This document shows, piece after piece, positions 8,909 to 16,325 of a stretch of DNA of 64,000 nucleotides. Origin of the DNA: SHLQ01 sp964451305 (GTDB taxonomy: Bacteria > Actinomycetota > Acidimicrobiia > Acidimicrobiales > SHLQ01). Each line of letters opens with the position of its first letter. The first letter of the stretch is position 1. Under the pieces are notes generated by a model. That model worked only from the letters and a program-made list of their open reading frames with translations, ran no database searches and was not told the origin of the DNA. The position numbers and the translations under genes are program-made. The stretch covers positions 59,771 to 123,770 of the forward strand of contig CAYVHV010000005.1 of the NCBI GenBank assembly GCA_964451305.1. Direction: 5' to 3'.

Positions 8909-9676
8909 GTGAATCGAATCGAGGGTGAGTCGTATCTGGTGGGTGAAGGTCCCGAGCTCTTTGAGCTGCTTCCGTATCGTTGGGATTGGATCGTTGTTGA
9001 TACCGAGAATGGTGAGCCGCTCGATGCTCCACGGTTTCTGCTCAATTCGGTGCCTGAAGATCTTCGGTCTGAGGTATATGGCGAGTTCGGAGAGAAATCA
9101 ATGCGCTCCATCATCGGAGCGGGGGTTGAGCGTGTGAAATGGCGTCAGGCACCTCGCCACATCGAGTGGGACCTCATTTCAGAAGACGTGTTCACTGCCA
9201 TACACGAGCTGCTGCCTGGTTCGGTGTCATCGTTGGGCACTCTTCGGTTGGGTTGGGGCAAAGACCAGCCGTATCACGTCTTCAAGTTTCATCTCTTCCC
9301 TACTGCGGACCTGCTCGGGGAAACTGATGACCGGGATCCAATTCTCTTTGCTGAGTGCGACCCGCCCATCACTCTTGGAGAGCATGGCCAGGTACACAGG
9401 AGCATCAGAGACGCCGTATTCGAAGCTCGAAAGGCTGGTCTGCCGGTGCCCGTGCTTGCCCTAGCATCGTGGTTAGCTCGAGACAACAAGATCATTGATA
9501 CAGGTACAAGCCCCTTGTGTGTCACCGATGAATTTGTGCGCCGGTGGCGTGCGACTGATGTCTCGAAAATGTTGTGGGCCGACAACTACGAACACGACTT
9601 TTTCTTCCGGCCGTGGACCTACGGATCTCGTCACTACGGCGGAATCCCATACAGATGGGTCGACGTCCCAGACTGA
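8909..9676 (+). CDS. Unknown protein, first of two tandem paralogues (255 aa)
   Basis: A soluble, acidic, Trp-rich protein with no signal peptide or membrane helix. I chose GTG 8909 over the in-frame TTG 8885 and ATG 8894 because it has GGAGG at 8 nt and aligns residue for residue with the second paralogue start (both reach ESYLVG at the same distance). Blocks shared with the second copy are ESYLVG(E/D)GPELFE, APRFLLN, WRQAPRHIE, ISEDVF, PGSVSSLGT and the invariant C-terminal SKMLWADNYEHDFFFRPWTY. No catalytic motif or family is recognised. Codon use is less GC-biased than in ligA, which suggests transfer. Confidence 0.75.
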   Translation: MNRIEGESYLVGEGPELFELLPYRWDWIVVDTENGEPLDAPRFLLNSVPEDLRSEVYGEFGEKSMRSIIGAGVERVKWRQAPRHIEWDLISEDVFTAIHELLPGSVSSLGTLRLGWGKDQPYHVFKFHLFPTADLLGETDDRDPILFAECDPPITLGEHGQVHRSIRDAVFEARKAGLPVPVLALASWLARDNKIIDTGTSPLCVTDEFVRRWRATDVSKMLWADNYEHDFFFRPWTYGSRHYGGIPYRWVDVPD

Positions 9677-9905
9677 CTAGTTTGAGGCGCTGACCAAGTT
9701 GTGGTCTCAGCGACCAAGATGTTGACTTCCAGCATGAGTGGTGGACATGGCATGAACTGAGGATTTGGGTATGGCGGCAACTGGGCCGCCACGTCTTCAA
9801 CCTTGTTCGCTTCGTGTCGATCTGTTCTGGTAGGGACGGCAACTACCGGAGAGCTAAAATGGCTGCGACGGGCAACTTGACGGAAAGACTTGTAAGCGAT
9901 TCGTG
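9677..9905 (+). other. Spacer between the paralogues
   Basis: The spacer holds an imperfect hairpin about 9689-9711 (gctga ... tcagc) shortly after the first stop codon, possibly a terminator. A 70-codon frame without a usable start runs through it to 9906 and was not accepted as a gene. I see no further feature. Confidence 0.35.
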
Positions 9906-10676
9906 ATGAGTACCGAGAGCAACGAGTCTTATCTTGTCGGCGACGGGCCCGAACTCTTCGAAATTCGAACGGTCCGAATCGAGAACCGTCAGGTGATCGA
10001 CCCTTACGGCGGTGAACCTCTCGAAGCGCCAAGGTTCTTACTCAACGAGGTGCCCGAACATCTGAGAGATGCGGTCTACGACGAAGCTGGGGCTATCCCC
10101 ATGAGCTACATCATCGAGGCTGGGCTTGATCGGCTGCAATGGCGTCAAGCTCCTCGCCATATCGAGGAAGACATCATCTCCGAAGACGTCTTCGCAGCAC
10201 TCAAAGAGCTTGCTCCTGGGTCGGTGTCCTCGTTAGGCACGATTAGTTTGGGTTGGTGGAACGACCGGATGTATCACGCATTCCGTTTTCATGGCTTTCC
10301 CGAAGATGACCTGCTTGGCGACCTCGACGACCGAGAACGCATCGTACTTTCGGAGTCTGAACCGCCGATCACCCCGAACGAACCCGACAGCCTAAGAGAC
10401 TGTGTTTACGATGCCTATTCCGAGCGTCGGAAGGCTGGTCTGCCGCCCTTGGTGATCGCTCTTGCGTCGTGGATGGCGCGAGATGACAAGATCATCTACC
10501 CGGGCAAAAGAAGCCCCTGTGTGACAGAGGGTTTTCTTCGGCGCTGGAGGGAGACCGAAATCTCGAAAATGTTGTGGGCTGACAACTACGAACACGACTT
10601 CTTCTTCCGTCCTTGGACCTACGGGGCTCGCTACCAGGGCGGAATCCCTTACAAATGGGTCGACGTCCCAAGCTGA
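9906..10676 (+). CDS. Unknown protein, second of two tandem paralogues (256 aa)
   Basis: A paralogue of the 8909 gene, clearly homologous over its full length with more than half of positions identical by eye. Divergence is concentrated in residues about 15-30 (RTVRIENRQVIDPYG against LPYRWDWIVVDTEN) and in the middle (after PPIT). The C-terminal block from SKMLWADNYEHDFFF to the end is nearly unchanged. ATG 9906 is the better start (a GTG precedes it directly). A 229-nt spacer separates the copies, so each may have its own promoter. Function unknown; the pattern of a conserved frame with variable patches resembles immunity or recognition families, but this is inference. Confidence 0.75.
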   Translation: MSTESNESYLVGDGPELFEIRTVRIENRQVIDPYGGEPLEAPRFLLNEVPEHLRDAVYDEAGAIPMSYIIEAGLDRLQWRQAPRHIEEDIISEDVFAALKELAPGSVSSLGTISLGWWNDRMYHAFRFHGFPEDDLLGDLDDRERIVLSESEPPITPNEPDSLRDCVYDAYSERRKAGLPPLVIALASWMARDDKIIYPGKRSPCVTEGFLRRWRETEISKMLWADNYEHDFFFRPWTYGARYQGGIPYKWVDVPS

Positions 10677-10783
10677 ACTGAGCCGCTGTGCAGAAATTCC
10701 GATGGGGTCAAACCTCATCCGCTATCCCTGGCCCCCGCTATGGAACACGTTGGGTCAACACGTTGGGGATGCTCCTATGTTTG

Positions 10784-10954
10784 TCAAGTGGTGGTTGGCG
10801 GGTTTTCGAGTAGTCGGTAGAAGCGTCGTGCGAGGGTGCGTTTGATGCATCTGCGTGCGTGTCGTGCGGTGCGGCCTTCGGGTTGTTTGCGGGCGATGAA
10901 TTCTTGGGTTTGTGGGTGGTGTCGGGCTCGGGTGAGGGTGGACTGGCCGTAAGA
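10784..10954 (-). mobile_element. C-terminal scar of an IS110-type transposase
   Basis: The minus-strand frame ending at 10784 reads QEFIARKQPEG followed by ARRCIKRTLARRFYRLLEN. This is the helical tail characteristic of IS110/IS116-family DEDD transposases (xxRKxxEGKxxxxAxRxLKRxLARxxYRLL). Only about 55 residues remain; the catalytic domains are absent, and resemblance stops abruptly near 10954, where an unrelated plus-strand fragment begins. It is therefore a non-functional remnant of an insertion or recombination event. Confidence 0.65.
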
Positions 10955-11195
10955 GAGCCCTCCGAAACAAGCCGATCTCGATGAGCTCTGGGAGCTTTTC
11001 CCTTGGAGGCAGGCGGTGCGTACGGGGCTTCGTTGGAAGAACAACTATTGGACCCGCATGGCAGTTAGTTGGATTGTGCAAATGGAGGTGGCCGAGGAAT
11101 TTGCGGAAGACCTCCGAGACAGTGCTACGGACAATGTCAGGTCGTCCGCAACCTTGCAACAGATAATGCTCTTGCTCGAAGATTCGGGCGACTGA
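10953..11195 (+). pseudogene. Truncated gene fragment beside the IS110 scar
   Basis: An open frame begins immediately after a stop at 10950-10952, at the transposase junction, and runs to a TGA at 11193. It encodes an acidic, helical tail (DELWELFPWRQAVRTGLRWK, then MEVAEEFAEDLRDSATDN and LQQIMLLLEDSGD). It has no start codon upstream; an internal GTG at 11016 preceded by GGAGG could produce a 59-aa product. The simplest reading is a gene that lost its 5' part when the element inserted. Family unknown. Confidence 0.5.
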
Positions 11196-11255
11196 GTCTG
11201 ATCATCTGCCGGGTAATCCGCGTCAGACACAAACCTGACGCAACAACCTGTGTTG

Positions 11256-12515
11256 TTACTGCTGTTCCCGGGCGGGCTTGTTGTCGGCTTCGGGTGCTGT
11301 GCGTTCGGCTAGTGGTGGGCCGTTGCTCTTCAATGTGTTGTCCGGGTCGCAGATGTTGCGCAGGTCAGCCAGGGCTGTGCGTTGTGTCTCGCTAAACGGC
11401 TTGTGATGGTCGGCGCGTAGCCACTCGAGGAGAGCGTCGCAGCCTGCGGTTTCACATTGGCCTCTGGTTTCAATAAGGCGAATGTATTTCATCCAGTCCG
11501 GGAACAACCGGGCTTCGTAACTCGCATCCAACGTCACGTTCTTCGCCCCGAGCACTTGCCGTCGGATGCGTGCCTGCATGAGGAGCATCAACGCGTACTT
11601 CGGATGAAGCGGCGTTCCATCGATGAGCTCGCAACGGCCGTCGATGTCGTTCGGATCGAGGACCGAAGTGAAGTCTTGCTCTTCGGGAGCCTTTGCCATT
11701 TGGGCGATGGTGTGCTCGAGAACCTTGAGCGACATCACCACATGCACAAGCGGCTTCGCATTCGTTTCGCTACGGCCAGCTCCTCGCTCAACGAGGTTGG
11801 TGAACGCTTTGGCTCGACGTTGAGTCGGAGTGTGAACGATTGAAGAATCTTCTTGGTCTTCATCGAACAGGTAGCCGGCTTCGGTTTCGATCTGGCGGGC
11901 AACGATCGCACCCGAGTATGGATCGAGGGTGATGGTGATCTTGACGGTGCCATCTGCCTGACGGCTGATGATGCAACTGTTCTTAGCTTCGTAGTCTTCT
12001 GGCTCTGGGCCATCGGGGTCGTTTGCTAGCACCCAGTACTTGATCGTGCTTTTGAAGTTGTTCCATTCGAGCTTGTCGGCGAAATCGATGAACATTGCCT
12101 GGTCGCGTTGCATAGATGCGAACACCCGAATGTTGTCGGTCTTACGCAACAGATCTACATGCCGTCGAGACAGTTGCCCGTTGAGCATCGCTTCTTCAAG
12201 CACCGCAAAATCGGAGACCCATAAACCGACACGGGCATCAGCCCGAACGACTTCGGGAGCACAGTGCGAACGAGACGCCAGGTACTGCGCCATGGTGCGT
12301 TGGCTACCCAACGCCGAAACTCCAGAGCGTTCGGCTTCGGCAACCGATGCCGCCATGAGGGCTTCGAGTCGATCCCGGGCCGACAACAGCAGAAGGCACC
12401 GCTCCCCCAACGCCTCTCGGCTGACACCAGGAAGGTAGTCCGAAGCGAGGCCGTCGAGGATGAGCGCAAGGTCGGTAAACCGCTCGTTTTCCTCGTGAAG
12501 AACCGCTCCGCTCAT
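11256..12515 (-). CDS. DUF222/HNH (13E12-type) protein under a LexA-like box
   Basis: A 419-aa protein with the long helical DUF222 domain (residues about 20-340) and a C-terminal HNH-like segment CETAGCDALLEWLRADHHKPFS, with a second half LRNICDPDNTLKSN. The HH pair and Asn are present, but the final His of the usual motif is replaced (DPDN), so nuclease activity is uncertain. Related 13E12 genes are multicopy in mycobacteria, and some are LexA-regulated. The ATG at 12515 lies 7 nt after a TATACT box, and the GAACGTATGTTC palindrome sits in the promoter spacer. It lies within accessory DNA. Confidence 0.85.
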   Translation of the reverse strand: MSGAVLHEENERFTDLALILDGLASDYLPGVSREALGERCLLLLSARDRLEALMAASVAEAERSGVSALGSQRTMAQYLASRSHCAPEVVRADARVGLWVSDFAVLEEAMLNGQLSRRHVDLLRKTDNIRVFASMQRDQAMFIDFADKLEWNNFKSTIKYWVLANDPDGPEPEDYEAKNSCIISRQADGTVKITITLDPYSGAIVARQIETEAGYLFDEDQEDSSIVHTPTQRRAKAFTNLVERGAGRSETNAKPLVHVVMSLKVLEHTIAQMAKAPEEQDFTSVLDPNDIDGRCELIDGTPLHPKYALMLLMQARIRRQVLGAKNVTLDASYEARLFPDWMKYIRLIETRGQCETAGCDALLEWLRADHHKPFSETQRTALADLRNICDPDNTLKSNGPPLAERTAPEADNKPAREQQ

Positions 12516-12522
12516 GGTTCAA

Positions 12523-12551
12523 AGTATAGCGAACGTATGTTCTATTGACAC
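12523..12551 (-). promoter_or_regulatory. Core promoter of the DUF222/HNH gene
   Basis: Reading on the minus strand: -35 GTGTCA (12546-12551), 17-nt spacer, -10 TATACT (12523-12528), then 7 nt to the ATG. The spacing implies transcription starting at the start codon. The spacer contains the LexA-like palindrome. Confidence 0.65.
12531..12542 (-). promoter_or_regulatory. LexA-type SOS box
   Basis: GAACGTATGTTC is a perfect GAAC-N4-GTTC palindrome, matching the LexA operator of Gram-positive bacteria and actinobacteria. It lies between the -35 and -10 boxes of the DUF222/HNH gene, where a bound repressor would block RNA polymerase. Confidence 0.75.
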
Positions 12552-12741
12552 CTTGAGACCGCTGTTAAGTCAATATTTCTGGTGCGAAGCATTCTTTGAA
12601 GAATGCTGGTTGTCAGAGACACAGCACTCATCACATTTGGGCGAGAACGTGGCTACCGGTCATCGCTGTTTCCGTTTGTTCCTCAGAGTTTGATCCCGTA
12701 GATCGATGCGATTTCTAGTCATTCACCTACCCTGAAAGGAC
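12543..12741. other. Intergenic region between the DUF222 and 12742 genes
   Basis: The region contains an imperfect inverted repeat (gcattctttgaagaatgc, about 12590-12607) and, at its right end, a TANNNT box for the plus-strand gene. No ORF or structured RNA is convincing. Confidence 0.4.
12728..12733 (+). promoter_or_regulatory. Putative -10 box of the 12742 gene
   Basis: TACCCT lies 8 nt before the ATG. A GAAAGGA in the gap could also serve as a ribosome binding site, so leaderless use is uncertain. Confidence 0.35.
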
Positions 12742-13656
12742 ATGGCAGCTACTACCGTCACGCAGTCGAAGACCGCTGTTCGAGACATCGAACTGTGGAT
12801 CTTCCGCGCCGTTTGGCTCGTACTCCCCTTCACCGCCTTTCCGCTTGTCACCCGTGCGCTAGGCCAAGGTGGCGATGCCCTTCAGCTCGGCGGGACCATT
12901 GGATTGTGGGTGATCTGGGCGGCCATGCTTATCGGTTCGATGGTTCCCCGCACCGAGACCTTGACGGCGTTGCGCGTGATCGCTCCCGCCGGGCTTGCAG
13001 CGGTGATCGCTGCGGTCATCAGCTTGCTCGACGACGGCACGGTCGACCTCGTGCTGATCGGCGGCATCATCAGCGCCGGTGCAGCAGCGCTGATCGCCTT
13101 CCATCCGGCGGTCTCCGATGCGTTCGCCGACGGCTCGTCCTACGGCGATGAGCGCCGCTTTCTCCTCAGCACTCCGGGTGCGATCATGGCCGGCCCGATT
13201 CAACTCGTGTGGGCATCTATTGCCCTCGGCGCCACGGTCGGGCCCATCCTGCTACTAGCCGAGCGTTGGATTCTCGGTGGCATCCTGACAGCGATTGGTT
13301 GGCCGCTCGCCTTCTTCGCGCTTCCGGTGCTCCACCGCCTTTCGCACCGGTGGCTCGTCTTTGTCCCGGCAGGAATGGTCGTCCACGACAAGACCGCGCT
13401 TCGCGAACCACAACTGTTTCGCAAAGAACAGATCACCGAGCTCGGCCCTGCGCCGGTAGATCACAACTTCGAAGATCTGAGCCTCGGGGGCCTTGGCCTC
13501 GCCCTGCGGGTCGCGCTCATCGAACCGTCAAAGATCGTCCGCAACGAACGAGGCAAAGACGTCGAACTCACCGACATCGGTGGATTTGTCGTGAGTCCGA
13601 ATCGCCCGGGTCGCGTCGTGAGCGAAGCCAAGGGCCGCGGTTTTTCGATCGGTTAG
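12742..13656 (+). CDS. Multi-pass membrane protein of unknown function (304 aa)
   Basis: Six hydrophobic segments are visible between residues about 18 and 205 (for example AVWLVLPFTAFPLVT, TIGLWVIWAAMLIGS and IGWPLAFFALPVL), followed by a soluble domain of about 100 residues. That domain (KEQITELGPAPVDHNFEDLS, and RVALIEPSKIV) looks like a beta-rich cytoplasmic tail. No family is recognised and no catalytic residues stand out. It converges with the 13697 membrane gene. Confidence 0.75.
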   Translation: MAATTVTQSKTAVRDIELWIFRAVWLVLPFTAFPLVTRALGQGGDALQLGGTIGLWVIWAAMLIGSMVPRTETLTALRVIAPAGLAAVIAAVISLLDDGTVDLVLIGGIISAGAAALIAFHPAVSDAFADGSSYGDERRFLLSTPGAIMAGPIQLVWASIALGATVGPILLLAERWILGGILTAIGWPLAFFALPVLHRLSHRWLVFVPAGMVVHDKTALREPQLFRKEQITELGPAPVDHNFEDLSLGGLGLALRVALIEPSKIVRNERGKDVELTDIGGFVVSPNRPGRVVSEAKGRGFSIG

Positions 13657-13696
13657 CCAACTTCGAGTTGTTGAGCATGCCCGCGTCGCCGAACGC

Positions 13697-14578
13697 TTAC
13701 CGGGATGCGTCCACCAAGATCCAGCCGTCAGCTTCTCCGACGACGGCCTGATCGCCGTCGGCGAGTTCGGCCAACGCAAAGCGGGCGTCGGGCTCGATGA
13801 CGAACCCGGCCGACAGCAGATCGGGGGCGATCTCGATAGGCGCATCGACGACGTGAACCCCAAAGGAGTCAGCGAGTATCGCTGCTGGATGAACTGGCGT
13901 CAGCGATGTCGCGACGAGGACGAGCGCAACGCCGACTGGGAGCAGTGAAAAGTGGAGAGCCACGATACCCACTGCGACCGCTCCGTCGATGAGAGACGGG
14001 TCCCCATGGGTAAAGAACACGAGGCTGAGAAGCGCCGCAACCGTGCCTGGGAAGAGAACGACGAGAGACGGCAGCGCAACCGATTTCTTGCCAGCACTCG
14101 CCAACGCAACAACACCCAGTCCGAACACCGCAGCCCACGGGTTCAGCAACGCAAAGATCAACATCGATCCACTCGCCCCCAACGACGCTGCTTGCCAATC
14201 ATCGGTGCCGAGGCTTCGGAAGAGGCCCGTCCCGACCAAGACAAAGAGGAACTCGACCGCCGCCACCCCATTCCCGGTCAACAGCAGGGCTAGGGGGACG
14301 AGAAGCCCAGTTTCGATTCGTGTCCCGGTCGCCCAAATCATGACCGGGATCAATGCGAGCAACGCCGCCCACTGGAATCCTGACCCGAAGAGCTCGATCA
14401 TCGACCGTTCGATCACACCGGACGGATTGAGCAATGTTCGCCATGCCGTCACCGAGTTGTTTCCGAGCCACACGGCAGCAACACCTGCGCAGATCCACAC
14501 CGTGGATCGCAGTGCGCGCGGAACACTCCTCGACGTGGCGGTTCCGAGCGGACGGTCGATCGTGCTAGTCGTCGTCAT
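13697..14578 (-). CDS. Hydrophobic membrane protein, third gene of the glycosyltransferase operon
   Basis: A 293-aa protein with about seven hydrophobic segments (such as ALLALIPVMIWATG, GLLVPLALLLTGNGVAAVEF and LVVLFPGTVAALLSLVFF) and a short soluble C-terminal domain ending in DQAVVGEADGWILVDASR. ATG 14578 is preferred: it has GGCAGG at 5 nt and overlaps the glycosyltransferase stop by 14 nt. The overlap implies a role in the same polysaccharide pathway. Family not recognised. Confidence 0.7.
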   Translation of the reverse strand: MTTTSTIDRPLGTATSRSVPRALRSTVWICAGVAAVWLGNNSVTAWRTLLNPSGVIERSMIELFGSGFQWAALLALIPVMIWATGTRIETGLLVPLALLLTGNGVAAVEFLFVLVGTGLFRSLGTDDWQAASLGASGSMLIFALLNPWAAVFGLGVVALASAGKKSVALPSLVVLFPGTVAALLSLVFFTHGDPSLIDGAVAVGIVALHFSLLPVGVALVLVATSLTPVHPAAILADSFGVHVVDAPIEIAPDLLSAGFVIEPDARFALAELADGDQAVVGEADGWILVDASR

Positions 14579-16325
14579 CGTGACCTGCCAGACCATGGTT
14601 TGTCTTCTGCCAGAAGTGTGGTTTAACGATCAGCTCGTACAACGCCATGTAGGACGCGGTCGAGTGCAGCATCCAGTAGAGCGGGTTCATAAATGCCCAC
14701 CAGACCAACTTCGATCGCTGCTCGTACGAACACGCGAAAAGGTTGAGCCACATGACGATGCCGTTGACGACCACGAGGTTGATGATTGCGAGCACGCCCC
14801 ACGGCCCAGCGAACAGCGCGCTGAGCCATTCGGGGTTGAACACCACCGAGATGCCAAAGAGCAACCAGAGCACCGGCGTGACCAGGAAAGTGAAGGGAGT
14901 TCCAGCGATGAGGAACACGAAGCTCAAGAATCCGCGGATGCCGACGGTTCGATACAGCTCGATTGGATGTCGGGTACGAACGAGGGCCGTCATCATGTAG
15001 CCCTTGATCCAGCGCGAGCGCTGACGGACGAAGTTCCAGGCCTGACTGTTCGCTTCTTCTTTGGTCATCGACGGGATGATCGACACACGCCAACCGTGGG
15101 CGGCAGCTCGAATTCCGAGGTCGGCGTCTTCGGTGACGTTGTAGCCATCCCAACCGTGCAATTCGCGCAGCGGACCGGTCCGGAAGTGATTCGATGTGCC
15201 ACCGAGTGGGATCGGCACCCCGAGTCGTGACAAGCCGGGCAGCATGCACTTAAACCACCACGCGTACTCGAGCGCGAACATGCGGGTGATCGGGTTCTGT
15301 TCGTCATTCCAGTAATCGAGTGCACCTTGCACGACGAGCACGTCCTGGTTCTCGGGCGATTGGAAGGCGGCGAGAGCGATGAGGAGCTGATCGACGTCGG
15401 GCTTGTCTTCGGCGTCGAAGATCACGCAGTAGTCACCACGAGCGACGTGAAGCGCCCAGTTGCACGCCTTTGGTTTCGTCTGCGGTTGTGATGCCGGCAC
15501 GATGACCGACAACAGGTTCCCTGGAATATCGACGAGCGCTTCGGCGGTGACGTCATCGCTCTCTTCGAGCAACAACAGAATCTCAAAGCGGTCGAGTGGA
15601 TAGTTCATCTCGCCGAGGTTCTTCGCCAACGCCCGCACTACCTCGGGCTCGCGAAAGACGGGGGCGAAGATCGTGTAGAACGGATACTCCTCGATGCCAT
15701 CGAGGTCGTATTGCGGCTTCGGCGTCCGAAGCCCCGCGACGACCGCGACCAGCTTGAAGGTCACGGCGGCGAGAAGAAAAAGGTTGATGCCAGCGAGGAT
15801 CGCCCCGAGCGTCGCGGTGAACGAGACCCACACCGAAACCAAAAAGACGATGGAGAGCACCACGGTCATCCACCACTGGCGTTGTGACATCACGAACTTG
15901 GCGGAGTGCTCGGGTGCCTTGCGAAAGAGACCGTCGACGGCGTTGTCGGTGAACTCCTCTGAATATTGGGTCTCGACCACGTAACGAAGCTCACCGTAGG
16001 AACAAATCTCTTTGACGTGCTCGGTGATCGGCCGGCCATCGCTGAGCTCGACGAGCATGCCGTCCTCATCGATGACGATCGAGCCGTTGCGGAGCGCAGT
16101 CGGGAGATCTTGATCGATGACCGTCACGTTTCGCCCATCAAAGCGCGGCAGGTTGAGCATGCGAGCGAGCGCGTCAGCCATCTCGTCTTCGGGAACGCCG
16201 GCGGTGACGCTCGCCCGATCGGGGCGATCGATCCACCAGAGCGAAGCGAAGTCGATGCCGTGGTCGGCGCAGAGGTCTTCGCTGCGAGCGGCTAGCTCTC
16301 GGCTGGAGCTTTGGAGTTTTTCCAC
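14565..16325 (-). CDS. Membrane glycosyltransferase family 2 (BcsA-like)
   Basis: Processive-type inverting glycosyltransferase of 586 aa. An N-terminal domain of about 130 residues resembles the MshEN/GspE N-terminal fold. Two membrane helices follow (about 150-195), then the GT2 domain with nucleotide-binding DAEDKPD, acceptor motif TEDADLG and the QRSRWIKGY (QxxRW) motif, then further helices to the C-terminus. These are cellulose/hyaluronan-synthase-type motifs, so the product is probably a beta-linked polysaccharide of unknown sugar. The start overlaps the upstream BcsB-like gene by 34 nt. I see no PilZ domain. Confidence 0.88.
   Translation of the reverse strand: MEKLQSSSRELAARSEDLCADHGIDFASLWWIDRPDRASVTAGVPEDEMADALARMLNLPRFDGRNVTVIDQDLPTALRNGSIVIDEDGMLVELSDGRPITEHVKEICSYGELRYVVETQYSEEFTDNAVDGLFRKAPEHSAKFVMSQRQWWMTVVLSIVFLVSVWVSFTATLGAILAGINLFLLAAVTFKLVAVVAGLRTPKPQYDLDGIEEYPFYTIFAPVFREPEVVRALAKNLGEMNYPLDRFEILLLLEESDDVTAEALVDIPGNLLSVIVPASQPQTKPKACNWALHVARGDYCVIFDAEDKPDVDQLLIALAAFQSPENQDVLVVQGALDYWNDEQNPITRMFALEYAWWFKCMLPGLSRLGVPIPLGGTSNHFRTGPLRELHGWDGYNVTEDADLGIRAAAHGWRVSIIPSMTKEEANSQAWNFVRQRSRWIKGYMMTALVRTRHPIELYRTVGIRGFLSFVFLIAGTPFTFLVTPVLWLLFGISVVFNPEWLSALFAGPWGVLAIINLVVVNGIVMWLNLFACSYEQRSKLVWWAFMNPLYWMLHSTASYMALYELIVKPHFWQKTNHGLAGHDDDD

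Noticed and set aside
9694..9906. 70-codon Trp-rich frame between the paralogues, ending one base into the second start
   Set aside because: No usable start codon except near its end; six Trp in about twenty residues reflect a TGG-rich stretch. I cannot support it as a gene.
10755..11159. 134-aa minus-strand frame across the IS110 scar
   Set aside because: His/Pro/Thr-rich composition of a wrong frame; the transposase tail is in a different frame.
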